64,000 nucleotides of DNA from JAEYKI01 sp036679405 (GCA_036679405.1 JAVBVZ010000034.1:186001-250000), one strand, 5' to 3'; shown: positions 1 to 7,812, numbered from the stretch's first letter. Notes: a model not told the origin generated them from the sequence alone. Numbers and translations are program-made.

Positions 1-23
1 TCCTTACGAGCGCAAAGCCGCTC

Positions 24-812
24 TCAGGCCAGCGACAGGGGCAAAACACATTGGTATTTCTCCTGTTCCACCGCTATGTCACAGATTTTTACATTTACGC
101 CAAAAGCGCTGCGTAAATATTTCTCGGTCACAATATCCTGCGTGTTTCCGCACAGGCAGCTTCCATCTCCACGAAGAAGAAGCGTCAGGTCGGATACGGC
201 CAGCGCATGCTCGGGATAATGGGTGTTTACGATAGAAGATATCCCTTTTTCCCGGCTTAAATTTTTGATGGCCTCCAGCACAATGATCTGGTTTTTAAAA
301 TCCAGATTGGATTCCGGTTCGTCCAAAACCAGTAAAGCGGGACAGGCTGCCAGTGCCCGGGCAATCAAAACCATCTGCAGCTCTCCGCCGCTGATTTTGC
401 TGCACAGCTTATGTCGCAGATGCGCAATGCCAATCACGCTCAGGCTTTCCTTTATAACAGCTATATCCTGTTCTTTGGGCGTCTCCGTCATCTTAAGATG
501 GGAGTTCCTGCCGAGCAGAACCATCTCTTCCACCGTATAGGCAAACGCGGACTGCTTCGCCTGCGGCACATACCCTATTTTTTTCCAAAAATCTTTCTGG
601 TTCCATTCGTTTGCCGGCCGGCCGTCCAAAGCCGTATGCCCGCGTGTCCACTTCAGCAGGCCCATCATGCATTTTAAAAGCGTTGTTTTCCCCACGCCGT
701 TTGAGCCCAGTATAGTGAGTATTGTGTTCTCCCGAAGGGAAAAGCTTATATCCGTAAGGATCTCCCGGGTCCTTTCATAGCCAAAACATCCGTTTTTTAC
801 TTCAAAAATCAT
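24..812 (-). CDS. ABC transporter ATP-binding protein (FecE/BtuD type)
   Basis: ATPase that would power an importer for an iron-siderophore, corrinoid, haem or similar ligand. The 262-residue protein has Walker A GSNGVGKTT near residue 36, a Q-loop (GYVPQ), the signature ISGGELQ and Walker B LLVLDEP, followed by a switch His in NTHYPEH; the length is normal for the family. It is the last gene of the minus-strand operon and its ATG overlaps the permease stop by 4 bases, which implies translational coupling. The ligand cannot be read from the sequence. Because the operon also encodes a nitrogenase-like enzyme, I infer that the ligand is that enzyme's substrate or a metal-containing cofactor. 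Confidence 0.93.
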   Translation of the reverse strand: MIFEVKNGCFGYERTREILTDISFSLRENTILTILGSNGVGKTTLLKCMMGLLKWTRGHTALDGRPANEWNQKDFWKKIGYVPQAKQSAFAYTVEEMVLLGRNSHLKMTETPKEQDIAVIKESLSVIGIAHLRHKLCSKISGGELQMVLIARALAACPALLVLDEPESNLDFKNQIIVLEAIKNLSREKGISSIVNTHYPEHALAVSDLTLLLRGDGSCLCGNTQDIVTEKYLRSAFGVNVKICDIAVEQEKYQCVLPLSLA

Positions 813-1831
813 GTTTTAATTCCTCCTGTTCTCCGAAGAAGAATAATAAAGAAAGGCGCGCCGATCACTGCCGTCAGTATGGATACCGGTATTTCGGCCG
901 CAGAAACGGACCGCGCGACCGTATCGATCACCAGCATGAAAAGCGCGCCGATGCTGATACTGGCGGGAATCACATTTTTATTGTCGTTTCCAAAAATCAT
1001 CCGGGCAATATGCGGAATCAGGAGCCCCACCCATCCGATCAGCCCGCACATGGACACAATGGAAGCCGTGATCATGGTGGAGGCCACCACCACCAGGCTC
1101 CTCACCAGCACTACGTTCACCCCCAGCGATTTCGCCTCGTCTTCATGCAGGGACATTGCGTTTAGCTTCCACCTCAATAAAAATATGACCGTGATTCCGA
1201 TGAGGATAAAAGGTGATCCAATGGCCAGCGTATCATAACTTGTTCCCGAAAGGCTGCCCATCAACCAAAAGGTGATGGCGGGCAGCACATCCTGCGGGTC
1301 GGCGGTATATTTTACCAAAGACACCAGGGCCGAAAAAAGCGCGCCCACCACCATGCCCGCCAGAATGATCATGATCAGGGAAGATGTGTTTTTTATCCGG
1401 CTGATTGCATAGACCACGGTCACGGCGATAATACCGAACCCAACGGAAATAAACTGCACCCATACCATATCCAGGCCCATCAGTATTCCAAGCGCCGCGC
1501 CGAACGAAGCGCCCGTGGCAACGCCCAGTGTATCGGGCGTTGCCAGCGGGTTTGAAAACAACCCTTGAAAAGACGCTCCCGCCACGCTCAATCCCGCCCC
1601 TGCCAGAAGGGCAAGCAAAATACGGGGAATCCGGATATTCAGCAGTACCGTCTGCATATTAGATGTGACCTCCACCTCCGGAAAGCTGCCTGGAAAAAGT
1701 GTTTGCATGATCTCAGTAAAGCCAAGCGTAAACCGGCCCGATCCGACCGCCACCATGCTCATCACCAAAATCCCGGCAATAATCAGCATATTCCATATCC
1801 ATATCTTTTTTTTTGTGCGTGCAAGCTCCAT
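809..1831 (-). CDS. ABC transporter permease, FecCD/BtuC family
   Basis: Membrane channel of the importer. The protein of about 340 residues has roughly ten hydrophobic segments and FecCD family hallmarks: RIPRILLALLAGAGLSVAGA near residue 70, the FSNPLATPDTLGV motif, and GLIGWVGLLIPHIAR towards the C-terminus. I place the start at ATG 1831 (MELARTKKK), because GGAGG lies 5 bases upstream; a GTG four codons earlier overlaps that ribosome site. The gene sits between the binding protein and the ATPase, forming a complete BtuFCD-like set. Only one permease gene is present, so the channel should be a homodimer, as in BtuC. Confidence 0.93.
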   Translation of the reverse strand: MELARTKKKIWIWNMLIIAGILVMSMVAVGSGRFTLGFTEIMQTLFPGSFPEVEVTSNMQTVLLNIRIPRILLALLAGAGLSVAGASFQGLFSNPLATPDTLGVATGASFGAALGILMGLDMVWVQFISVGFGIIAVTVVYAISRIKNTSSLIMIILAGMVVGALFSALVSLVKYTADPQDVLPAITFWLMGSLSGTSYDTLAIGSPFILIGITVIFLLRWKLNAMSLHEDEAKSLGVNVVLVRSLVVVASTMITASIVSMCGLIGWVGLLIPHIARMIFGNDNKNVIPASISIGALFMLVIDTVARSVSAAEIPVSILTAVIGAPFFIILLRRTGGIKT

Positions 1832-1845
1832 GGTTTCCTCCACTG

Positions 1846-3075
1846 TCAGGACAAGGTGATATCTCCGGCCGCGCTGGACGGATCATACATAGCCGTCACG
1901 TCTTCGTCGGTCAGTTCCACACCAAATACTTCGCTGTAATAGTCTTTGACCTGCTGGTTCATATCTATATCCTCAAACAAATCCGGATACATTGTCTTTG
2001 CCATCCAAAGCAGCGTAAGCGGGGTGTCTACGCCGGGCGTGTAGCTCCGGTAGGATCCCAGCGGCATTTTGTACACCTGCTCATTCTTCACTGCTGCAAC
2101 CTCGCTCCAGTCGTCGGAAGCAATGCTGTTTGTATAAAGGTCTTCGGGCTGAGCGGCCGTAAAATTGGTGATATAGATCACATCCGGGTCCCATTCATAC
2201 ACCTGTTCCATATTAATGGTTACACTCTGCTCTTCGTCTAGCACTTCGCCCACATTGATTCCACCGGAAGCATCCGCCCAATACTGTCCGAAAAAGTGCT
2301 CTCCGGAAACGGTAAGCGCCGTTTCATCATAAGTAAAGATGAGCATTGATCGAGTCCGCTCCTCTTCCGGAATATCGGCTACCCGCTCCTGCACCAGGTC
2401 GTAAATTTCCTGGCTGAACCGGGATACTTCTTCCGTCTTGTCCTGTTCGGGGAACATCTGGCTTAAAATATCTATCCATTGATCATATGTTTCGATCACA
2501 TCATAATCCCAGTTGGTAGCCGATATCCCAACGGCAGGAATTCCCGTGCTTTTGAGCAGTTCCTTTTCGGCCGCATTGTTGGCATGATAAATGATCACGT
2601 CCGGGTCCAGTTTCATCAGTTCTTCCAGATTGATCTCGCTTCCCTGTATAAAATCAGTGGAGGCGTCAAGTATTTCAGGAAACATTTTGCTAAGCACGCT
2701 GTTTTGCGCGGCCGCCATGGATACCGGATGGATTCCCACCAGTTTTTCTGCCGATCCCATAAACATGGTAAATACCGACGGAAGCGGATACATGGATGTG
2801 CTGACCACCCTGTTGATCTCTTTGGGCACTTCGACCCTGTCGCCGTTATGATCGATCACGGTAATCGTTTCGCTGTCCTCCGATACGGCATCCGCCTCTT
2901 CGTCCGTTTCCGTCTGCCCGGTCTGAACGGCCGCGGCAGAACTTTCCTCCGTGGACGCGCTTTCTTCCTGCGCAGCAGTACTTGCACACCCCGCCACAAA
3001 CACGGTGAGCATCAACACGCTCATCACTGTCGCCACCCATTTTTTGAAGAAGTGGCCCAAAACCATTTTTTTCAT
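1846..3075 (-). CDS. ABC transporter substrate-binding lipoprotein (FecB/BtuF-like)
   Basis: Extracytoplasmic receptor of the importer. The first 30 residues form a lipoprotein signal: a basic start, a hydrophobic core and the lipobox VAGC with Cys30. An acidic, Ser/Thr-rich linker follows to about residue 70. The body is a class III helical-backbone binding protein: TITVIDHNGDRVEVP, VVSTSMYPLPSV, LMKLDPDVIIYH and WDPDVIYITNF are typical FecB/BtuF segments. The start ATG has GAGGG 8 bases upstream. The gene lies directly downstream of the two nitrogenase-like subunits and only 14 bases ahead of the permease. The ligand is unknown. Confidence 0.92.
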   Translation of the reverse strand: MKKMVLGHFFKKWVATVMSVLMLTVFVAGCASTAAQEESASTEESSAAAVQTGQTETDEEADAVSEDSETITVIDHNGDRVEVPKEINRVVSTSMYPLPSVFTMFMGSAEKLVGIHPVSMAAAQNSVLSKMFPEILDASTDFIQGSEINLEELMKLDPDVIIYHANNAAEKELLKSTGIPAVGISATNWDYDVIETYDQWIDILSQMFPEQDKTEEVSRFSQEIYDLVQERVADIPEEERTRSMLIFTYDETALTVSGEHFFGQYWADASGGINVGEVLDEEQSVTINMEQVYEWDPDVIYITNFTAAQPEDLYTNSIASDDWSEVAAVKNEQVYKMPLGSYRSYTPGVDTPLTLLWMAKTMYPDLFEDIDMNQQVKDYYSEVFGVELTDEDVTAMYDPSSAAGDITLS

Positions 3076-3079
3076 CTTT

Positions 3080-4231
3080 TCATCCCTCTTTTCTCATATA
3101 ATTCAAGTCTTTTGATATATATAAAACCTCATTTTCGCCGCCGCATTTACTGGACACCGAATAATGAGCTATATCAACCAATTTCTTTGCATCTTTATCC
3201 TCTACCAGCCGGTTGATCAGCGGATCGGCAATAATCATTTTGTACCTGGGGTCATTGACTGCTTCGCAAATAGCCTGTTCGCTTTCAAAATGCGCGGTTT
3301 CGGTATATGGATCTCCAAACTTCCCAAAAAGGCTTCCCGCAGCCGCGCCGCCGATCCCAAGGTCGCTTTCGAGCGCGCTTTTTACGGAATGAGCAAAGAC
3401 CGCATCGCCGATCACCAGCGTATCCGCTCCGTCCGCAGCCTGCTCCCTATGCGCATTTGCGCTGTTTTGCTCTTGTGCGCTTTTAAGATCCGAAAGCAGC
3501 TTTTTTCCGTATTTCCGTCCGATGGGAAGTCCCGCCACATAAGGCGTCCCAAAACGTTTTTCCATATACTTTGCAATCTCGACCCCGGCCTGGGAAACCG
3601 CCAGATTTACAGCGGCTCCCCCTGCGTTACGTATGTCCTGCATCGTAAGCCCCAGAGAAAAATTGGCTGCCGGTTCAAACCCGCCTTCCCGCAGAAGCCC
3701 TTCCAGGCAACGGTTGTTTTTGATAGAAATATCAAGAGGCGTGGCGCCCAGTATATTCACCGTTCCTTTTTTCACCTTCCGTCCTTCATGCGTAAAGCGT
3801 TCCACCAGAGCAATGCTCGCCATAGCAACTCCCCGGTTGTAATATGCAGTTCCATTGGTATCGAATCCAAAGGACGGGACGCCGGTACGCCGCTCCAGTT
3901 CAAAGGCCATTCCCTCAAAGTCCGTGCCGATCACCATCGGTACCGGGCTTCCCACCACTGCAATAAAATCCGGTCGAATTTCTTTTGCGGCCGCCGCAAT
4001 ACGGCTGATTGTCTTTTCTTCGTCTCCCAGCACCACATCCGTTTTCCGGATACCCGAACAATAGATTGCCCGGGAAGAGCCATACCAGCGCGGTTCGTCA
4101 AACCCGGTATAATTGCCGGTACAACCGGCGGCATCATGGATCACCAGCAGTCCGTTCAGCTCAAACAGGGCGGAACAGACGCCTGAATAATCCGGCGCAA
4201 AAGGAGGGAGATACATCCAAAGGCTGTTCAT
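3080..4231 (-). CDS. Nitrogenase component 1-like protein, NifD/NifK superfamily (subunit B)
   Basis: A 383-residue member of the nitrogenase/protochlorophyllide reductase component 1 superfamily. The N-terminal motif HDAAGCTGNYTG (Cys37) matches the second P-cluster cysteine region of NifD/NifK, Cys19 in YSGVCSALF matches the first, and an extra Cys58 (IYCSGIRKTDVVLG) sits before the conserved IVFGG-like turn. The third cluster position, normally a Cys before the IGDD-like motif, is absent: here it reads VGSPVPMVIGTD. I see no obvious FeMo-cofactor Cys/His ligand pair. The protein is shorter than true NifD/K (about 480-520). Its ATG abuts the stop of the preceding subunit gene (TAAATG), so the two are coupled and probably form a heteromer. 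The substrate is unknown. Confidence 0.85.
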   Translation of the reverse strand: MNSLWMYLPPFAPDYSGVCSALFELNGLLVIHDAAGCTGNYTGFDEPRWYGSSRAIYCSGIRKTDVVLGDEEKTISRIAAAAKEIRPDFIAVVGSPVPMVIGTDFEGMAFELERRTGVPSFGFDTNGTAYYNRGVAMASIALVERFTHEGRKVKKGTVNILGATPLDISIKNNRCLEGLLREGGFEPAANFSLGLTMQDIRNAGGAAVNLAVSQAGVEIAKYMEKRFGTPYVAGLPIGRKYGKKLLSDLKSAQEQNSANAHREQAADGADTLVIGDAVFAHSVKSALESDLGIGGAAAGSLFGKFGDPYTETAHFESEQAICEAVNDPRYKMIIADPLINRLVEDKDAKKLVDIAHYSVSSKCGGENEVLYISKDLNYMRKEG

Positions 4232-5482
4232 TTAAATCACCACCCCGTATTCTTTGATCAGTTCTTTCAAATCAGACTGCCGTCCGGCGGCTTGCCGGAT
4301 CCCGTCCATCAGGATACGCGCCCCACCGTACCCGAACATCCTCATATCCCCGGACAAATTCACAATATAACGGCTTCCTGTGATATATGCCGCGTCAAAC
4401 CCTATGGCAACGGCATCCGTCATGCGGTCCGCAAAACGGATCACCTCCGGATGTTCGGGCTGTATCAGCTTCATGCGGGGCTTCATCGCAGTCACCCGAT
4501 CAAACGCCGGCCGGTCTATCGGTAATACTTCCTGCGCCACCACAGCCGCCACACGAAAACCGTATATGGTCAGCGCCTCGGCCAGGGAAAACGGACGGAC
4601 CGCCGCACCGGACGATATAACGACCGGCCTTTTTCCCACCGCCCGCAACGCTTCACGGATGGAACTTACCAGCATTTCTTCCTCTTTTGAAAAATCAAAC
4701 GGCGCCGGGGAATCCATAAACGCACAAAAACGTTCATACTGGTTTTTAATTTCACTGAAATTGTAGGATACCGGCAAAAACAGGTAGGGAATACCGTGTT
4801 TTTTCTTCATATTCTGCGCGGCAAGCAGCCCCGCGGGCGCAAGTACCAGGTTGTGACTGCTTTGCGCCATACTTTGAAAATCTTCAAAAGTTTCAAAATC
4901 CGATATATGACGAACCGCTTCTGCCCCGGCCGCCTCAGCGGCCCGCCAAAATTCACTGCCCGAATCCACATTCTCCAGATTGCCGATCAGATTGATGCTT
5001 TTGCTTTTTTTGTCCGACGGCATCAGAAAACTGAACATTGCGTCCTGGGTGGTCACCGGCGGCGGCGTTTTGCTTTCCAGGGAAATCGGATTCATGTGCC
5101 CCGCCCGAAATTCAATATCCCTATATATTGCATGCAATTCGTCCATTAACGCATCCATATCCGTTCCAATCAGGTCGTCTAAGCAGCTTACGTATACCAT
5201 TACGGCCCGGGGCCGCTTTATAAGCCTTTCAAGCGCTTCTTTTACTCCCTGAATCAGCTTTTGGTCATAACCTTCAATGATGTCTTTTTGAGTTATGTAT
5301 ACATAGCCTACCCGTTCCTTGAAGCCCTGTTCAATGGCCCCCAGCGCGCCGTGCCGGCCGCATGCAAACGGGCAGACAAAAAGAATAAAGCTTTCGGGAA
5401 CAAGCGATGCGATCCTCACGACGCCCCAGTCTCCGTGGCTGGGTGCGGTATAGCGGACTGTTTGTTCAAAAATTGGTTCCAT
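4232..5482 (-). CDS. Nitrogenase component 1-like protein, NifD/NifK superfamily (subunit A)
   Basis: A 416-residue divergent component 1 subunit. Near the N-terminus FVCPFACGRHG places Cys37 and Cys41 at the region of the second P-cluster ligand, and VSCLDDLIGTD places Cys100 at the third ligand position before an IGDD-like motif. Together with the partner (Cys19, Cys37, Cys58) this could hold one bridging Fe-S cluster at the interface. Later Rossmann-like stretches (INLIGNLENV, KRPVVISSGAAVRPFSLA) fit the three-domain fold. The ATG has AAAGGAGG 9 bases upstream and overlaps the reductase gene by 17 bases. It is distinct from NifD, BchN and BchY in motif detail; the exact clade needs a tree. 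Confidence 0.83.
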   Translation of the reverse strand: MEPIFEQTVRYTAPSHGDWGVVRIASLVPESFILFVCPFACGRHGALGAIEQGFKERVGYVYITQKDIIEGYDQKLIQGVKEALERLIKRPRAVMVYVSCLDDLIGTDMDALMDELHAIYRDIEFRAGHMNPISLESKTPPPVTTQDAMFSFLMPSDKKSKSINLIGNLENVDSGSEFWRAAEAAGAEAVRHISDFETFEDFQSMAQSSHNLVLAPAGLLAAQNMKKKHGIPYLFLPVSYNFSEIKNQYERFCAFMDSPAPFDFSKEEEMLVSSIREALRAVGKRPVVISSGAAVRPFSLAEALTIYGFRVAAVVAQEVLPIDRPAFDRVTAMKPRMKLIQPEHPEVIRFADRMTDAVAIGFDAAYITGSRYIVNLSGDMRMFGYGGARILMDGIRQAAGRQSDLKELIKEYGVVI

Positions 5483-6251
5483 CCAACAGCGCCTCCTTTC
5501 CGCCGGCTACGCACATAGATATCATTTTGTCTGCCAAAGAAAAATAATCTTCCGAAATATCGCTCTTCGGATACGCTTCTATAACCGTTTTATTTTCATC
5601 TTCCGCTCTCTGTACAAACGCACTGCGCCGGATGCGCTGAACAACACGCGATCCGGTCTGCGCCGCCAGGCGGCGTACGTTTGATTCTTCGTCGGCCACC
5701 TTTCTCTCATTTAAAATGATTCCGGCATATTTTGCGTAATTGCGGCCTTTAAAGTTTTCAATTGCCCGCACAATGTTTTCCGCCGCAAAAAGCGACATCA
5801 TCTCGCCGGATGTCACAATAAACACATAGTCCGCATACCCTTGCCTGAGCGGCATGGCAAATCCTCCACAAACCACATCCCCCAAAACGTCGTATAAAAT
5901 AATATCCGGCCGGTAAATTTCATACGCATGCAATTCTTCAAGCTTTTTAAAGGCTGAAATGATACCCAGTCCGGCGCAGCCGATCCCCGGTGTGGGACCG
6001 CCGGATTCCACGCACAAAACCCCGCCCCAGCCTTCAAAAACAATATCTTTTAAGCAAACGTCTCCTTTTTCACGTATCTGGTCCAAAACAGTCGGTATTT
6101 TTCTGCCTTGTGTCAGATTTCGGGTTGAGTCCGCTTTCGGATCGCAGCCGATCTGCATCACCTTATACCTTTCGGACAGCGCGGCCGCAAGATTGGACGT
6201 GGTTGTGGATTTTCCGATCCCGCCTTTTCCGTAAATCGCTATTTTGATCAT
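5466..6251 (-). CDS. NifH-like ATP-dependent iron protein (nitrogenase-like reductase)
   Basis: Predicted electron donor to the two component 1-like subunits. As started here it has 261 residues: P-loop GKGGIGKS at 8-15, GCDPKADST near 36, and both cysteines that hold the subunit-bridging 4Fe-4S cluster, Cys92 in GGPTPGIGCAG and Cys128 in DVLGDVVCGGFAMP. The residue equivalent to NifH Arg100 (CAGRG) is Leu (CAGLG), so docking and ADP-ribosylation should differ from true NifH. The start is set by AAGGAGG 4 bases before ATG 6251; a longer reading from 6287 would run through the operator palindrome. First gene of the operon. Confidence 0.9.
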   Translation of the reverse strand: MIKIAIYGKGGIGKSTTTSNLAAALSERYKVMQIGCDPKADSTRNLTQGRKIPTVLDQIREKGDVCLKDIVFEGWGGVLCVESGGPTPGIGCAGLGIISAFKKLEELHAYEIYRPDIILYDVLGDVVCGGFAMPLRQGYADYVFIVTSGEMMSLFAAENIVRAIENFKGRNYAKYAGIILNERKVADEESNVRRLAAQTGSRVVQRIRRSAFVQRAEDENKTVIEAYPKSDISEDYFSLADKMISMCVAGGKEALLDGTNF

Positions 6252-6270
6252 AATGCCTCCTTGTTGATCA

Positions 6271-6304
6271 TCCGCATGAGTTAGCATATGCTAACTCATG
6301 CGGA
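6271..6304. promoter_or_regulatory. Perfect 34-bp palindrome, operator copy 2
   Basis: Two 17-base arms match perfectly around the centre 6287/6288. The core is GTTAG-CATATG-CTAAC (6280-6295), the same GTTAG-N6-CTAAC pattern found at 6366-6381, 86 bases away centre to centre. It lies in the transcribed leader of the nitrogenase-like operon, 8 bases upstream of the ribosome site, so a bound repressor would block elongation. As RNA it could also form a hairpin next to that site. The divergent TetR-family product is the natural candidate binder. Confidence 0.8.
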
Positions 6305-6362
6305 AAAATGAAGGGCTTAAAAAGCCCGTATCAATAATTCTTCAACCTGACAATCCGTTCGC

Positions 6363-6384
6363 ATTGTTAGGCCTTTCTAACAAT
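6363..6384. promoter_or_regulatory. Inverted repeat at the operon start site, operator copy 1
   Basis: ATTGTTAG and CTAACAAT arms of 8 bases flank a 6-base spacer (GCCTTT). The core GTTAG-N6-CTAAC is shared with the palindrome at 6271-6304. It begins just downstream of the predicted minus-strand -10 element and covers the expected transcription start, the classical position for a repressor operator. TetR binding is inferred from proximity. Confidence 0.75.
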
Positions 6385-6385
6385 C

Positions 6386-6413
6386 ATCATAACATATTAT
6401 TTTTTTTTGTCAA
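6386..6413 (-). promoter_or_regulatory. Sigma-A promoter of the nitrogenase-like/ABC operon
   Basis: On the minus strand, TTGACA (6413-6408) is followed by a 16-base spacer and TATGAT (6391-6386), with TGT directly before the -10, an extended -10 element. Transcription should begin near 6379, inside operator copy 1, giving a leader of about 130 bases that also contains the 34-bp palindrome. Confidence 0.75.
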
Positions 6414-6528
6414 TAAGATTTTTCCTTTATTTATTCCCCGCAAAGATTTAAATGGACTGCGCACATAAAGAAACAGCTGCAACCAGCCAAAGAGTCAACC
6501 GGCAATCAATAGATTTAATGCAAAACAA

Positions 6529-6556
6529 TTGACTTTTATTCTATATATGCTATAAA
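6529..6556 (+). promoter_or_regulatory. Sigma-A promoter of the tetR gene
   Basis: TTGACT (6529-6534), a 16-base spacer and TATAAA (6551-6556) with a TGC extended -10. The expected start is near 6563, about 78 bases before the tetR ATG. No GTTAG-N6-CTAAC operator overlaps it, so the regulator may not repress itself strongly. Confidence 0.65.
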
Positions 6557-6640
6557 GCTGCAGCAAATACTTTCATACGATAATTTAAATATTAATAAAA
6601 CTAACAATCGATAGTATAATGAAAAAGAGGGATAAAGGAT

Positions 6641-7318
6641 ATGGATACCGCAAAAACCATGAACATTCAGAAACGAAAAAAAGGCCTCGAAACAACTCGC
6701 CGGATTTTGGATATATCCGCTGATTTGTTTGCCAGGAATGGGTATGATGGCGTTTCCATGCGTGCGATTGCAAAAAAAACCGGGATTAAGGAAAGTTCAT
6801 TATATAATCATTTCAAAAGCAAAGCAGATATCCTTGAAACCCTTTTTAACGAATTTATAAAATATGTTCCGGGGACAAGACCCTCCGATGAAGAAATTGA
6901 TAAAATGCTTATGTTCATGGAGCCGGAAGAAATATTTAAAAACATTCTTTTTCATGTTGGAAAAAATGTCTGTGGAACACTCTCAAACACAGCAATGATT
7001 ATTAACTTTGAAAAATACAGGAATCCACGGGCCGCCGAAATGTATTACACATATGTCATCAAAGAACCTGCGGATTATTATGAACGGCTTATCAATAAAA
7101 TGATGAAGCGGAAAATGGTAAAATCCGTTGATGCGCGCACCATTGCGGAACAGTATAACTATATTTCAACTGCTTTGACCAAAGAATACATCATGGCACA
7201 ATACGGACTTGCCGACGTACAATCTGTTGTGCGGTACATGATTAAAACGCTTCATTTTTTTTGCGGAATAATGGCGAACGATCACGGTGAACATGATGAA
7301 AAAAAAGAAAAAATGTAA
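6641..7318 (+). CDS. TetR/AcrR family transcriptional regulator
   Basis: A 225-residue one-component regulator. The N-terminal 65 residues carry the TetR helix-turn-helix: RRILDISADLFARNGYDGVS, then MRAIAKKTGIKESSLYNHFK and SKADILETLF. The remaining helical part would bind an unknown effector and dimerise. A start six codons later (MNIQKRKK) is possible, but AAAGGAT precedes the first ATG. The gene faces away from the nitrogenase-like operon across a region with two matching inverted repeats, so repression of that operon is the simplest inference. The next gene overlaps its end by 32 bases. Confidence 0.92.
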   Translation: MDTAKTMNIQKRKKGLETTRRILDISADLFARNGYDGVSMRAIAKKTGIKESSLYNHFKSKADILETLFNEFIKYVPGTRPSDEEIDKMLMFMEPEEIFKNILFHVGKNVCGTLSNTAMIINFEKYRNPRAAEMYYTYVIKEPADYYERLINKMMKRKMVKSVDARTIAEQYNYISTALTKEYIMAQYGLADVQSVVRYMIKTLHFFCGIMANDHGEHDEKKEKM

Positions 7319-7763
7319 TTCCCTGAAAGAAAAATATCCGCCGTCCGAGCCATGCAGTTGTAAAATATGCAGATCATATTGCATTCGTCCGGGTTGGTGG
7401 ACTGTTGAGGAAGCATCACGGGCAATCAAAGCGGGGTACGGAAAGCGTATGATGCTGGAGATTGCACCGGAAATGACTTTTGGGGTCCTTTCCCCCGCAT
7501 TTAAGGGATGCGAAGGCAACTACGCTTTGCAAGAATGCGCAAACAACGGATGCAATTTTTTAAAAAACGACCTTTGTGAACTTCATGGAACAAGGTACGA
7601 ACCGCTTGAATGTCTTTACTGCCATCATCTTAGAAAAGGCCTTGGCCAGAAATGCCATGCAGCTATTGAAAGGGATTGGCGGACGCGATCCGGGCAAGAT
7701 TTAGTCAAAAGTTGGCTTGAACAGACCATAAAGGAAAATGTTTACTTTAAATCCCCTATATAA
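7287..7763 (+). CDS. Cysteine-rich YkgJ-like putative metal or Fe-S binding protein
   Basis: A 158-residue protein with twelve cysteines, many in pairs: PCSCKICRSYC near the N-terminus, and a C-terminal half with KGC, QEC, NNGC, FLKNDLCELHG, LECLYC and GQKC. The pattern resembles the YkgJ-type zinc/iron-chelating CxxCxxxC family, and FLKNDLCELH is like the CxFL..C.iY block of that family. The start overlaps the tetR end by 32 bases, so the two genes are cotranscribed and perhaps translationally coupled; MMKKK at 7293 is an alternative start. A role in metal handling for, or sensing by, the neighbouring nitrogenase-like system is inference only. Confidence 0.75.
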   Translation: MNMMKKKKKCNSLKEKYPPSEPCSCKICRSYCIRPGWWTVEEASRAIKAGYGKRMMLEIAPEMTFGVLSPAFKGCEGNYALQECANNGCNFLKNDLCELHGTRYEPLECLYCHHLRKGLGQKCHAAIERDWRTRSGQDLVKSWLEQTIKENVYFKSPI

Positions 7764-7795
7764 AAAAGCCTCCCATAAGAAGGCTTTTTGTTTTG
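7763..7795. terminator. Bidirectional intrinsic terminator
   Basis: An A-rich 5' flank, AGCCT (7767-7771), a 9-base loop, AGGCT (7781-7785) and a T run; the stem extends through the A and T tracts. It lies between two converging genes, the cysteine-rich protein (plus) and the aldolase (minus), and can serve both strands. Confidence 0.85.
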
Positions 7796-7812
7796 AGCCG
7801 TATACTAAATTT

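Larger units (their letters stand above)
6252..6640. other. Divergent regulatory region between the nitrogenase-like operon and tetR
   Basis: This gene-free stretch of about 390 bases holds, from left to right: the ribosome site of the reductase gene (6256-6262), a 34-bp perfect palindrome (6271-6304), a small GGGCTT/AAGCCC hairpin (6313-6327), a second operator copy (6366-6381), the minus-strand operon promoter (6386-6413), an AT-rich stretch with no recognisable signal (about 6414-6528), and the plus-strand tetR promoter (6529-6556). No open reading frame with a ribosome site was seen here. Confidence 0.8.

Noticed and set aside
3164..4186. 340-codon plus-strand frame opposite the nitrogenase-like subunit B
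   Set aside because: Antisense shadow of a conserved gene; no recognisable motif.
3080..6251. True nitrogen-fixation (nifHDK) operon
   Set aside because: Component 1 subunits are too short, lack the full P-cluster set and visible FeMo-co ligands, and no cofactor-assembly genes are present.
6252..6287. Longer reductase start at 6287
   Set aside because: It would translate through the operator palindrome and the AAGGAGG site that serves ATG 6251.
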